Assembly (NCBI RefSeq): GCF_022059845.1
Contig: NZ_CP091851.1
Span: 2,232,001-2,296,000 of the forward strand
Source: Terrirubrum flagellatum
GTDB taxonomy: Bacteria > Pseudomonadota > Alphaproteobacteria > Rhizobiales > Beijerinckiaceae
Direction of reading: 5' to 3'
Length of the DNA: 64,000 nucleotides
The position numbers and the translations under genes are program-made. Positions 28,321-36,530 of the stretch are shown in pieces. The stretch's first letter is position 1; each line of letters starts with the position of its first letter. A model generated the notes under the pieces. It was not told the DNA's origin. It did no database searches and worked only from the letters and a program-made list of their open reading frames with translations.

Positions 28321-28347
28321 AAGACGTTGCAGATGCAACGTCTTTTT
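28321..28347 (+). terminator. Isolated intrinsic terminator (possible small RNA end)
   Basis: AAGACGTTGC, a 4-base loop, then GCAACGTCTT followed by further T residues. No plus-strand protein gene precedes it; the nearest upstream plus-strand gene is uvrA, 1.9 kb away. It could end a small RNA starting in 28160-28300. Confidence 0.7.
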
Positions 28348-28642
28348 CATGATGAACGCAGCCGTCCCCTTGCCGCGATCCGCGATTTTCCGCCTTCTCG
28401 GGCTGGAAATAGGCGATTTGCCCGCGATTCGGCCGATCTGACTGCATTTTCAGCTAGGCCGCCCAATTTCGCCGCTCAAATTGTGAAGAACCGGTGAAGA
28501 CGATATGCGATTAGCGCATTGCTGATTATAGATATTGGCGCTTCATCCCGATAAGCGCATGGCTTACGTGCACTGCAACGGATTTGAACGAGGTTCGCAC
28601 CGCGCTGTTCGCGATGGACCTCGTCGAAAAGGAGAACCCGCC

Positions 28643-28798
28643 ATGATCATCGCCACCATCATTCGCAAGATCAACGAATGGACCCGTTATCGTCGCAACA
28701 TGCGCGAGCTGGTCGGTCTGACCGATCGCGAGCTCGACGATATCGGCATCACCCGCGCTGACATCAACCGCATCGCCTGGGAAGGCGCCCGCGGCTAA
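28643..28798 (+). CDS. DUF1127 micro-protein A
   Basis: A 51-residue Arg-rich protein (MIIATIIRKINEWTRYRRNM ...) ending in LTDRELDDIGITRADINRIAW, the DUF1127 signature. GGAG lies eight bases before the ATG. It is nearly identical in plan to the micro-protein at 31858-32010. Relatives in Agrobacterium have been linked to phosphate and carbon metabolism; here the role is unknown. A GGCGGGCGTT hairpin follows. Confidence 0.88.
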   Translation: MIIATIIRKINEWTRYRRNMRELVGLTDRELDDIGITRADINRIAWEGARG

Positions 28799-28888
28799 GT
28801 CGGCCCCACAGAATAGCGCCTGAGCCATTCGCTCGGCGCTTCGGATCGGCGGCTCGTCTCCTCCTCCCCTAGAGCTTCCGGTCCGCGC

Positions 28889-28916
28889 AACGCCCGCCCC
28901 TCCCGGCGGGCGTTTG
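28889..28916. terminator. Intrinsic terminator after DUF1127 gene A
   Basis: Stem AACGCCCGCC / GGCGGGCGTT, followed by TTGCCTTTT, between the converging DUF1127 gene and the amidohydrolase gene. The same core hairpin ends the second DUF1127 gene. Confidence 0.75.
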
Positions 28917-28921
28917 CCTTT

Positions 28922-29980
28922 TCAGGCCGCGACGGCCAGACGTTCGGCCAGATCGAAGTCGATCGTCGCCTGGGCCGGCTCGCCGGCGGCGGTCGCTTCA
29001 TATCCCCTGACGCGCAGCATTCCCAAGGCCGGGTCCGCCTCGACTGCGATCCGCGTGAAGACATTCAGGATCGGTGGGCGCACCCAATCGAACGGCGATC
29101 GGGACGAAGGCGCCGCCTCATCAAGAGCCGTTGTGCGTTCGCTGTTGTTGGAAGCCGCCTCGCGGAATGTCCCGCCGCAGGGCCGCGGCTCCCAGAATCC
29201 CGCGTGGCCGCCTGGCCGGAAAGCATTCGCCGTCGCGCCCGGCGAGCGCAGGACGCGGGCGCTCCGTTCTTCCTTTTCGACGACAAACACTTCGTCCGCA
29301 CGGCAGCCGACGAGAGTGAAGATGCAAGGCCGCGCGATCGGCGTCGCAACCAGCAGATCGATCGCGTCCCCAATGGTTTCGCACTCATCGAAGACGCGGC
29401 GGAGCAGATGGATTCCCGGCATGTCCCGCGCGCTGACGAGGGTCTTCGCGCCGTTGAGCGCGAAATCGGCGACGCGAAGCCATTCGCCCCGGGTTCGCCG
29501 ATAGAGCGGCGCCTGATTGAGCGCGGCGGCGAAACGTCCAGGCGCCATCGCTGTGAGCACGCCGACGGCGCCCGGCCAGGTCACGTTCCAATAATCGCCG
29601 GCGCGACCGCGCATGGCCACGACTTGCGCCGTCTCGCCCAGACCGGGAAATGGCCAATCCAGCGTGCGAAACAGGCGCGCTCCGCCCTGACCATTGGCGA
29701 GGCCAAGGGTGGTGCAGCCCCATTCATAGCTCGTATTGATGCTGACCACGCCGGGCTCGCCCAGCAGGCGCGCCATGGCGAACACCTCTTCCCGATAAGG
29801 GGACGCGTTGCGGCGCAGCCACCAGCTATTCACCGCCTCTGCAAACGGCGCCAGCGGCCGCGCAGCCGCGGGAAACCACTCCAGCGTCTGGCGTCTCAGG
29901 GCGAGCGCCGTTTCACGCTCCGCCTCGAGATGGCCAACCACGCCGCGGCGGGTCGCGTCGAAGATCGGGATCGTCCGCAT
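28922..29980 (-). CDS. Ntn-type linear amide C-N hydrolase-like protein
   Basis: A 352-residue protein from ATG 29980 (MRTIPIFDATRRGVVGHLEA). YEWGCTTLG (Cys89) followed by LFRTLDWPF (Arg105, Asp108) matches the nucleophile, Arg and Asp arrangement of acid ceramidase and choloylglycine hydrolase relatives. PGAVGVLTAMAPGRFAAALNQ is also typical. If processed like them, cleavage before Cys89 would create the active enzyme. Substrate unknown. A 17-bp palindrome lies 32 bases upstream. It converges on the DUF1127 gene. Confidence 0.65.
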   Translation of the reverse strand: MRTIPIFDATRRGVVGHLEAERETALALRRQTLEWFPAAARPLAPFAEAVNSWWLRRNASPYREEVFAMARLLGEPGVVSINTSYEWGCTTLGLANGQGGARLFRTLDWPFPGLGETAQVVAMRGRAGDYWNVTWPGAVGVLTAMAPGRFAAALNQAPLYRRTRGEWLRVADFALNGAKTLVSARDMPGIHLLRRVFDECETIGDAIDLLVATPIARPCIFTLVGCRADEVFVVEKEERSARVLRSPGATANAFRPGGHAGFWEPRPCGGTFREAASNNSERTTALDEAAPSSRSPFDWVRPPILNVFTRIAVEADPALGMLRVRGYEATAAGEPAQATIDFDLAERLAVAA

Positions 29981-30011
29981 GTCGAGCCTCCACCGACTGA
30001 CCATCAATCTA

Positions 30012-30028
30012 TTTGAACATTGTTCAAA
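30012..30028. promoter_or_regulatory. Perfect palindrome, candidate TetR-type operator
   Basis: TTTGAAC-ATT-GTTCAAA, a perfect inverted repeat with 7-base arms between the divergent amidohydrolase and trmFO genes. It is 31 bases upstream of the amidohydrolase ATG, overlapping its likely promoter. No regulator gene lies adjacent. Confidence 0.6.
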
Positions 30029-30125
30029 AGTCAACTTCGTGGATAATCCGGCGCCGGGCCGGCCGGAGATCGCAGCCGACTGCGCGGCGATTGCGGTCTT
30101 CCGTCTGCGGGCTTAATCACCCGCC

Positions 30126-31544
30126 ATGTCAAAATATGAGCCCATCCACATCATCGGCGGCGGCATGGCCGGCTCGGAGGCCGCCTGGCAGGCGGCTGAA
30201 GCTGGCGTTCCCGTCATTCTGCACGAGATGCGTCCCGTCCGCGGCACCGACGCGCACAAGACCGACGGGCTGGCCGAACTCGTCTGCTCCAACTCCTTCC
30301 GCTCTGACGATTCCGAGACCAACGCGGTCGGGCTGCTGCACGCCGAAATGCGAAAGCTCGGCTCTCTCATCATGGCGCAGGGCGACGCCCATCAGGTGCC
30401 CGCCGGCGGCGCGCTTGCGGTCGACCGCGACGGCTTCTCCGCCGCGGTGACGCGCGCGCTTGAAGCTCATCCGTTGATTCAGATCGCTCGCGAAGAGATT
30501 CCGGGACTGCCGCCAAGCGATTGGGATTCCGTCATCATCGCGACCGGCCCCCTCACCTCGCCTGATTTGGCGGCGGCGATCGGCGGCCTCACCGGCGAGA
30601 AGGAGCTCGCCTTCTTCGACGCCATCGCGCCGATCGTGCATCGCGACTCGATCGACATGACGAAGGCCTGGATGCAGTCGCGCTATGACAAGGCGGGGCC
30701 CGGCGGCACGGGCGCCGACTACATCAACTGCCCGCTCTCGAAGGAGCAGTACGAAGCCTTCGTCGACGCGCTCATCACGGGCGACAAGACCGACTTCAAG
30801 GAGTGGGAGGGCACGCCTTATTTCGACGGCTGCCTGCCGATCGAGGTGATGGCGGAGCGCGGCCGCGAGACGCTGCGCCATGGCCCGATGAAGCCGGTCG
30901 GCCTCACCAACGCCCATCAGCGCGATGTGAAGCCCTACGCCGTCGTCCAGCTGCGCCAGGACAATGCGCTGGGCACCCTGTTCAACATGGTCGGCTTCCA
31001 GACCAAGCTGAAATATGGCGCGCAGGCCGAGACCTTCCGGATGATCCCCGGCCTCGAGCAGGCCGAGTTCGCGCGGCTCGGCGGCATCCATCGCAACACC
31101 TTCCTGAATTCGCCGAAGCTGCTCGACGGGACGCTGCGCCTGAAGGCCATGCCTCGCCTGCGCTTCGCCGGCCAGATCACGGGCTGCGAAGGCTATGTCG
31201 AAAGCGCCGCCGCCGGGCTGATGGCGGGCCGCTTCGCCGCCGCCGAGCGGCTGGGCCGCGCCTTCACGGCCCCGCCGGCGGAGACCGCCCATGGCGCGCT
31301 CCTCAATCACATCACCGGCGGACATATCGAATCGATCGATGCGGGGCCGCGCTCGTTCCAGCCGATGAATGTGAACTTCGGGCTCTTCCCGCCTCTGACC
31401 GAACCGGTGCGCGGCGACGCCGGCGAGAAATTGCGCGGGCCGGCGAAATCCGTCGCGAAGAAAAAGATGCTGACGCGGCGCGCGCTCAAGGCGCTCGAAG
31501 GCTGGATCGATTCCACGGCTCAACAGCCGATCGCGGCGGAATAA
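30126..31544 (+). CDS. trmFO: tRNA (uracil-54-C5)-methyltransferase, folate/FAD-dependent
   Basis: A flavoprotein of 472 residues that makes m5U54 in tRNA using methylene-tetrahydrofolate. It starts [20 protein letters not shown] with the FAD dinucleotide-binding motif. [11 protein letters not shown] contains the conserved Cys near residue 58, and [16 protein letters not shown] is the second FAD-binding region. In many alphaproteobacteria this gene adjoins the squalene-synthase-like and secDF genes that follow here. Confidence 0.96.
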   Translation: MSKYEPIHIIGGGMAGSEAAWQAAEAGVPVILHEMRPVRGTDAHKTDGLAELVCSNSFRSDDSETNAVGLLHAEMRKLGSLIMAQGDAHQVPAGGALAVDRDGFSAAVTRALEAHPLIQIAREEIPGLPPSDWDSVIIATGPLTSPDLAAAIGGLTGEKELAFFDAIAPIVHRDSIDMTKAWMQSRYDKAGPGGTGADYINCPLSKEQYEAFVDALITGDKTDFKEWEGTPYFDGCLPIEVMAERGRETLRHGPMKPVGLTNAHQRDVKPYAVVQLRQDNALGTLFNMVGFQTKLKYGAQAETFRMIPGLEQAEFARLGGIHRNTFLNSPKLLDGTLRLKAMPRLRFAGQITGCEGYVESAAAGLMAGRFAAAERLGRAFTAPPAETAHGALLNHITGGHIESIDAGPRSFQPMNVNFGLFPPLTEPVRGDAGEKLRGPAKSVAKKKMLTRRALKALEGWIDSTAQQPIAAE

Positions 31545-31857
31545 GCGGAGCGCGATTCAACGCGCGCTCGTTAACGCGCGTCGTCAATCTCTTAATTCCG
31601 TCGCGTGATGAATTTCATCACGCAACGAGATGCGACGCGAAAAATGACGCGCATTCGCCTTGATTGAATCGCCTCGCACACAGATTCGCCGCAAGTGTTT
31701 CATGCGTGTTTCGTCGCTGCGAAACGGACGGAACAGCCATTCGGAATAATCATGGAAAATTGTGTGGCGTCGCACATTCGTGTCGCATTCGCAGGTCTAA
31801 ATGGCGCTCCAACAGATCGACGCAAACGCGTCGCGTCACCTCTGAAGGACAACCGCC
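31545..31857. other. Spacer between trmFO and the second DUF1127 gene
   Basis: 313 bases with no gene. The region is comparatively A/T-rich for this chromosome, carries a 21-base palindrome at 31603 and leads to the DUF1127 ribosome site (GAAGGA at 31844). The DUF1127 promoter probably lies in 31640-31840. Confidence 0.55.
31603..31623. repeat. 21-base perfect palindrome
   Basis: GCGTGATGAA-T-TTCATCACGC, 59 bases after the trmFO stop. No T-run follows, so an operator or processing hairpin is more likely than a classical terminator. Confidence 0.6.
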
Positions 31858-32010
31858 ATGTTCATCATCAACATCATCCGCAAGATCAACGAATGGACCC
31901 GCTATCGTCGCACGGTTCGCGAGCTGTCGACGCTCACGGAGCGCGAGCTCAAGGATATCGGCCTGCAGCACGGCGATATCGAGCGCATGGCCTGGGAAGT
32001 GCGGAGATAA
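31858..32010 (+). CDS. DUF1127 micro-protein B
   Basis: A 50-residue protein starting MFIINIIRKINEWTRYRRTV and ending in LTERELKDIGLQHGDIERMAW. About two thirds of positions equal the paralogue at 28643-28798. GAAGGA precedes the ATG by eight bases. It is followed by a GGCGGGCGTTT-type terminator, as is the paralogue. Highly basic first half, DUF1127 motif in the second. Confidence 0.88.
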   Translation: MFIINIIRKINEWTRYRRTVRELSTLTERELKDIGLQHGDIERMAWEVRR

Positions 32011-32060
32011 CCCCTTGCAGTAGCGGCGTACGATACGCGAATTTTCGCCTCGTCCGCTTC

Positions 32061-32096
32061 GGAAGCGCCCGCCATCTGGCGGGCGTTTCCGTTTTT
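32061..32096 (+). terminator. Intrinsic terminator after DUF1127 gene B
   Basis: 13-bp stem (GGAAGCGCCCGCC, loop ATCT, GGCGGGCGTTTCC, one G-T pair) followed by G and five T residues. Confidence 0.88.
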
Positions 32097-32136
32097 GGAG
32101 CAGCAGAGTCTCCGAGGGAACAGACAGCGCGCTTCA

Positions 32137-32250
32137 GATCACGCCGCATTTTGATTGAATCAATCAAAATGCGGGACCGTGATCGATTCCAGAAGTTTAG
32201 AGCATGGCTCTTGCGAAAAACCGGTTCCCACTTTTTCGCGCCATGCTCTA
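32137..32250. repeat. RIME-like two-hairpin repeat, copy 5
   Basis: GATCACGCCGCATTTTGATT and mirror, then TAGAGCATGGCTCTTGCGAA to CCATGCTCTA. The terminal TAG (minus strand, 32248-32250) is the stop codon of the squalene-synthase-like gene. Confidence 0.9.
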
Positions 32251-33105
32251 GATGCGCCCACGCCACAGACTCCACATCTTTCTGAAAGGCGACAATTCGA
32301 CGACAGCGCGCAAGGGATCATCGCTTCGCCGCTCCATCGCGTTGATATAGGGCTCAGCGAGCGCAGCCGCTGCGCAGGCGATCACGACCGGCTTCGCATG
32401 CGGCGCTTGCGCGCGATAATTTTCGAGATGAAGGCGCGCGACGCCGCGCAGATCGCGCAGCGCGCCAACAAGACCCGGGCCGCCGCGCCCGGCGACAATA
32501 TCGTCGCGCGTCACGCCATGGCGATCGAGAATTTCCTTCGGCACATAGACCTGACCACGACGCGCATGCCAGGGCAGCGAGCGCATGAGGCCGACAAGCG
32601 CGTAGGCGACGCCGGCATGGCCGACCGCATCGGCGCCGCCGGGATCCTCGCCCTTCGCGATCACGAGCGAGGCGAGCCGCATCAGCGCCGACGACGTTTC
32701 GCCGCAATAGCCTTCGAGCTGCGCGAGCGAAGGCATGGGATCGTCGTAGAGATCGAATGTGCGGGCGTCGATCAGATCGATCAGCGCCTTCACCGGCAGA
32801 TGAAAGCGCGCAACCGTATCGAGCAACGCTGCGGCGACAGGATGCGCCGAAGCGTCGCCGCGCGCTTCGCCGGCAAGCGCGTCGCGCCACCATTGATGCC
32901 TGATCTCGCCAGGCATCGGATCGCTCGCCTGCGCGCGCACCCGCGCGACCTCGTTGCTGAAAGCGTAGAGCGCGAAGAGATGCGGGCGAGCCTCAGCAGG
33001 CGCGAATAAAGTCGCGCGCCAGCGATCATCGTCCTCGTCGCGCACAAGCTTTTCGCAATGGGCATAGGCGGCGGCGAGAGCGTCCGATTTCAACATGTTG
33101 CTCAT
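32248..33105 (-). CDS. Squalene/phytoene-synthase-fold protein, NDUFAF6-like
   Basis: A 285-residue all-alpha isoprenoid-synthase-fold protein from ATG 33105 (MSNMLKSDALAAAYAHCEKL). The first acidic motif is DLIDARTFDLYDDP. The second, normally DxxxD with RDVxED, reads LMRSLPWHARRGQVYVPKEI and has no Asp. That segment closely resembles NDUFAF6, a complex I assembly factor, rather than a true phytoene or squalene synthase. Its neighbour at 33.4 kb is an NDUFAF3-type protein. A carotenoid role is unlikely. The stop codon lies in a repeat arm. Confidence 0.8.
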   Translation of the reverse strand: MSNMLKSDALAAAYAHCEKLVRDEDDDRWRATLFAPAEARPHLFALYAFSNEVARVRAQASDPMPGEIRHQWWRDALAGEARGDASAHPVAAALLDTVARFHLPVKALIDLIDARTFDLYDDPMPSLAQLEGYCGETSSALMRLASLVIAKGEDPGGADAVGHAGVAYALVGLMRSLPWHARRGQVYVPKEILDRHGVTRDDIVAGRGGPGLVGALRDLRGVARLHLENYRAQAPHAKPVVIACAAAALAEPYINAMERRSDDPLRAVVELSPFRKMWSLWRGRI

Positions 33106-33186
33106 ACGGCCGTCGCCGTTTTGATGCACATCTGCTCCGGGCAATTGTTGAGAAAGATTCTGCGATCGCGCCGATACACAGACGCG

Positions 33187-33300
33187 CCCTCTCCCCCCTT
33201 GTGGGGGAGAGCTGGAGAGGGGGGTGAGGCGTGCTCAGGGCGGCCGTGATCGGACGCTTGCACACCCCCCTCCCTCACCCTCCCCCACAAGGGGGGAGGG
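33187..33300. repeat. C/G-rich nested palindrome repeat, copy 2
   Basis: CCCTCTCCCCCCTTGTGGGG at the left and the inverted CCCCACAAGGGGGGAGGG at the right, with inner AGAGGGGGGTGAG and CACCCCCCTCCCT arms. Lies between the NDUFAF6-like and NDUFAF3-like genes. Confidence 0.88.
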
Positions 33301-33377
33301 AAGCGGAAAGGCTCAGTCTCATTGAGGGAATTAGGCGAGCGCAGAATTCTCATCTCAACGAAGCGCATGCGCCGCCA

Positions 33378-33770
33378 TCACACCGCGATCAGCGCGGCCG
33401 CGACGCGCCGGTTCTCCGCCAGCAAAACGTTGTAAGTGCGCGCGGCCGCCGCCGTCGTCATGGCGTCGACGCCGATGCGCGCGTCGCGGAAGGTCCAGCG
33501 CAATTCTTCCGGCAGAAACGCGGGATCGCGGCCGGTCCCGATCAGCAGGAGTTCAATACGCTCCGCTTCGGCGAGCACGGGCGCGAATGCGGAAACCGTG
33601 AAATCAGCGGCGCGCGCGACATCCCATGCGCGCATGCTCGAGGGAAGCGCGAGGATCGAGCCGCGATGGCTCATTTCGCCGAAGCGGAAACCGCCATCGC
33701 CATAGGCGTCGATCGGATACTGGCCGGGGAGGAAGCCCCTGCCCCGCAGCGAATCCTCGTCGCCCGGCAT
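33378..33770 (-). CDS. Mth938/DUF498-domain protein, NDUFAF3-like
   Basis: A 130-residue protein with the Mth938-like fold: GYGDGGFRFGEM-type start region (residues 21-33), LLLIGTGRDPAFLPEELRWT and an AAARTYNVLLAENRRVAAAL end. This is the family of mitochondrial complex I assembly factor NDUFAF3. It ends two bases from the secF start region in the same operon direction, a known alphaproteobacterial linkage. Function in bacteria is inferred to be respiratory-complex assembly or membrane insertion. Confidence 0.85.
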   Translation of the reverse strand: MPGDEDSLRGRGFLPGQYPIDAYGDGGFRFGEMSHRGSILALPSSMRAWDVARAADFTVSAFAPVLAEAERIELLLIGTGRDPAFLPEELRWTFRDARIGVDAMTTAAAARTYNVLLAENRRVAAALIAV

Positions 33771-33772
33771 AC

Positions 33773-34735
33773 TCAGGCCGCGGGCTTCGCCCGCACCTTG
33801 GCGGCGCCGGCCGGCTCCGCCGGCGTCGGTTCGCGCATGTCGATCGCGCGGATGCCGAGATAGATCAGCACCGGCGATGAGATGAAGATCGCGGAATAGG
33901 TGCAGATCGCGACGCCAGTGAGCATCACGATGGCGAAGCCCTCGATGGTGCGGCCGCCGAAAATCACCAGCGCCAGCAACGACAGCGCCGCCGTGGTCGC
34001 CGTCATCGCGGTGCGCGACATGGTGGAGTTGACGGAGAGATCGAGCAGCTCCTCGACCGGCATTGTCTTGTAACGCCGCAGGAGCTCGCGCGTGCGGTCG
34101 AACACGACGACAGTCTCGTTGAGCGAATAGCCGACGATGGTCAGGATCGCCGCGATCGAGGTCATGTTGAATTCGACGCGCGAAATCACGAAGAAGCCCA
34201 TGGTCAGCACGATGTCGTGCATGGTGCCGATGATGGCGCCGACCGCGAAATTCATCTCGAAGCGCAGCCAGAGATAGATCATCACGGACAGGATCGAGAG
34301 CACGACGCCGAGCGTGCCAAGCTGCACCAGTTCGCCGGAGACGCGCGGACCGACAGTTTCGACGCGCTGGAAATCATAATCCTTCTCGAGCACGCCGCGC
34401 GCCTTGGCGACGAGCGCGTTCTGCGCCTGATCGCCGCCGGGCTGGAGCGGAATGCGCAAGGACACGCCGCCCTTGTCACCGAATTCCTGCACCTCGACCT
34501 CGCCGGCGTTCAGCCCCTGCGCGATCTGACGCACGGCGCCGACATCGGCCTTGCCTGATTTCGCCTGCACCTCGATCAAGGTGCCGCCGGTGAAGTCGAT
34601 GCCGAGATGCAGCCCGTGATAAAGAAACAGGGCGACGATCACGACGGAGAGCGTCGCGGAGAAGGGAAAGCTGAAACGGCGGAACCGGACGAATCCGAAA
34701 TTCATGCCGTCGGGAACAAGGCGCAGAAGCTTCAT
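33773..34735 (-). CDS. secF: Protein translocase subunit SecF
   Basis: A 320-residue inner-membrane subunit of SecDF, which uses the proton gradient to help export through SecYEG. It starts MKLLRLVPDGMNFGFVRFRR at ATG 34735. A longer in-frame ATG at 34849 would translate the repeat and was rejected. GIDFTGGTLIEVQ, GYSLNETVVVFDRTRE and NSTMSRTAMTATTAALSLLA are SecF signatures. A dispersed repeat of 116 bases separates it from secD. Confidence 0.95.
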   Translation of the reverse strand: MKLLRLVPDGMNFGFVRFRRFSFPFSATLSVVIVALFLYHGLHLGIDFTGGTLIEVQAKSGKADVGAVRQIAQGLNAGEVEVQEFGDKGGVSLRIPLQPGGDQAQNALVAKARGVLEKDYDFQRVETVGPRVSGELVQLGTLGVVLSILSVMIYLWLRFEMNFAVGAIIGTMHDIVLTMGFFVISRVEFNMTSIAAILTIVGYSLNETVVVFDRTRELLRRYKTMPVEELLDLSVNSTMSRTAMTATTAALSLLALVIFGGRTIEGFAIVMLTGVAICTYSAIFISSPVLIYLGIRAIDMREPTPAEPAGAAKVRAKPAA

Positions 34736-34750
34736 GATAGTTCTCCGCGC

Positions 34751-34866
34751 TAGAGCATGGCGCGAAAAGTGGGAACCGGTTTTTCGCAAAAGCCATGCTC
34801 TAGACCTTTGGAATCGATCACGTTCCCGCACTTTGATTGAGTCAATCAAAGTGCGGCGTGATCTAG
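34751..34866. repeat. RIME-like two-hairpin repeat, copy 6, inside the secD-secF operon
   Basis: TAGAGCATGGCGCGAAAAGT to AAAAGCCATGCTCTAG, then GATCACGTTCCCGCACTTTG with mirror, ending GTGATCTAG. The final TAG on the minus strand (34863-34865) is the secD stop codon. Confidence 0.92.
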
Positions 34867-36497
34867 AACGGCATCGTCTTCGGCCGCATCCACTGATACC
34901 AGAGCGCGATCATCATGCGCGTCATGGTCACGGCGGTGACGACGGTGGTGAGAATGCCGAGAACGAACACCACGGCGAAACCCTTCACCGGGCCCGTTCC
35001 CATGATCATGAGAATGAGCGCGGCGATCGCCATGGTGGAGTTCGAATCCATGATGGTGGCGAAAGCGCGGTTGAAGCCCGCGTCGATCGCCGAGGGGATG
35101 GTGCGGCCGAGCTTCGCCTCCTCGCGGATGCGTTCATAGATCAGCACGTTGGCGTCGACCGCGGTGCCGATGGTGAGCACGATGCCGGCGATGCCGGGCA
35201 AGGTCAGCGTCGCGCCGATCAGCGACATCAGCGCGATGATCATGAGGACGTGGATCAGCAGCGCCACATTGGCGATGACGCCGAACACGCCATAGCTGAT
35301 CAGCATGAAGACGCAGACGAGAATGGCTGCGACATAGCTCGCGGTCTTGCCGGCGTCGATTGAATCCTGGCCCAGGCCCGGACCGACGACGCGCTGTTCG
35401 ACGACAGTCAGCGCCACCGGCAGCGCGCCGGAGCGGAGCTGCACGGCGAGATCGTTCGCCTGCTTGGCGTCGAAATTGCCGGTGATCTGGCCCTGCCCGC
35501 CGGTGATCGGCGACTGCACCGTCGGCGCGGAGATGACGCGCTTCTCTTCGACGCCGCCGGGCTTCTTGTCCTTCAGCACGATGGCGAGGCGGCGATAGAG
35601 ACCCTTCGTCGTCGCTTCGCCGAAGGCGCGCGCGCCCTTGATGTTGAAGCGGAAGTTGAGGAGCCAGCCGCCGCGCTGGCTGTCCGGCGCCGCCTGCGCG
35701 TCGGTAAGGTCGTCGCCCTTCACGATGACGTTCTTCTCGATCGTGATCGTCGCGCCCTGCCCGCCCTCGGGATAGGAGACGACTTCGGTGTCAGCCGGAT
35801 TGGCGCCGGGCTCGGCGACGAAGCGGAATTCGAGCTCCGCCGTCTGGCCGACGAGATCGATGATCTCCTGCGCGTTGGTCACGCCGGGCACCTGCACCAG
35901 CACGCGGTCGAAGCCCTGGCGCTGGATGTTCGGCTCGGTCACGCCGCTCGGATCGATGCGCTTGCGGATGACTTCGATCGAGCGGCTGACCGCATTGCCG
36001 ATGCGCTCGTTCACGCCGGCGTCAGTGATCGCGATCTGGATCGCGCCACCATCGCCTTCGGTCAGCGTGTAAGGCGCCTGCGCCGCCGTCGCGATCAGCG
36101 CGTTGGGCTGAATGAGCTCGCGCAGGCGCGGCATGATGCGCGCGCGCGCCGCAGCGTCAGGCACGCGGAACGAGACGCCGCGGCCCTGCAGCGTGATGCC
36201 GCCGCCAAGCGCGACGCCTTCACGCCGGAACAGCTCGCGCACATCGTTGCGGAGCTGCTCGGCCGCCTGGCGGATGATCGACTGCGAATCGAGCTCAAAC
36301 AGAAGATGCGCGCCGCCCTGGAGATCGAGGCCAAGCGGCATCGCCTTGTGCGGCACGAAAATCTGCAAGGCGGCTGGAATGCGCTTCTGAACCGCGTCGC
36401 GCGTCTCCTTGCTCCAGAGATTCGGCCAGGCGAACAGAATGGCGCCCAACGCGAGCAGGATGACGCCTGCGGTCTTGAGCGGCGAAGTTCGAAACAT
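34863..36497 (-). CDS. secD: Protein translocase subunit SecD
   Basis: A 544-residue membrane protein. An N-terminal helix (VILLALGAILFAWPNLW) is followed by GLDLQGGAHLLFELD, a large periplasmic domain and a C-terminal bundle with GTAVDANVLIYERIREE and AFATIMDSNSTMAIAAL. It partners SecF and YajC, encoded on either side in the order yajC-secD-secF. Length is within the usual range. Its TAG stop codon is part of the repeat that follows. Confidence 0.96.
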   Translation of the reverse strand: MFRTSPLKTAGVILLALGAILFAWPNLWSKETRDAVQKRIPAALQIFVPHKAMPLGLDLQGGAHLLFELDSQSIIRQAAEQLRNDVRELFRREGVALGGGITLQGRGVSFRVPDAAARARIMPRLRELIQPNALIATAAQAPYTLTEGDGGAIQIAITDAGVNERIGNAVSRSIEVIRKRIDPSGVTEPNIQRQGFDRVLVQVPGVTNAQEIIDLVGQTAELEFRFVAEPGANPADTEVVSYPEGGQGATITIEKNVIVKGDDLTDAQAAPDSQRGGWLLNFRFNIKGARAFGEATTKGLYRRLAIVLKDKKPGGVEEKRVISAPTVQSPITGGQGQITGNFDAKQANDLAVQLRSGALPVALTVVEQRVVGPGLGQDSIDAGKTASYVAAILVCVFMLISYGVFGVIANVALLIHVLMIIALMSLIGATLTLPGIAGIVLTIGTAVDANVLIYERIREEAKLGRTIPSAIDAGFNRAFATIMDSNSTMAIAALILMIMGTGPVKGFAVVFVLGILTTVVTAVTMTRMMIALWYQWMRPKTMPF

Positions 36498-36530
36498 CCC
36501 AAATATCCGTCGTCTGAAGTCTTGAAGACT

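Larger units (their letters stand above)
28157..28642. other. Gene-poor interval between toxin-antitoxin operon and DUF1127 gene
   Basis: 486 bases without a credible protein gene. It contains the antitoxin operator palindrome near 28178, the direct repeat TTAGTC-AAG-TTAGTC at about 28201-28215, an isolated intrinsic terminator at 28321-28347 and the presumed DUF1127 promoter region. The stretch 28380-28560 is otherwise unexplained. Confidence 0.6.

Noticed and set aside
28535-28642. Upstream extension of the DUF1127 protein A from ATG 28535
   Set aside because: The added 36 residues are not shared with paralogue B, and a good ribosome site sits before ATG 28643.
32248-33105. Carotenoid or hopanoid biosynthesis role for the squalene/phytoene-synthase-fold gene
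   Set aside because: The second Asp-rich motif needed for prenyl-diphosphate binding is absent and no carotenoid or hopanoid genes are adjacent; context favours the NDUFAF6-like role.
33773-34849. Longer SecF starting at ATG 34849
   Set aside because: The extra 38 residues translate the dispersed repeat (similar sequence appears wherever that repeat is read); the conserved protein begins at 34735.
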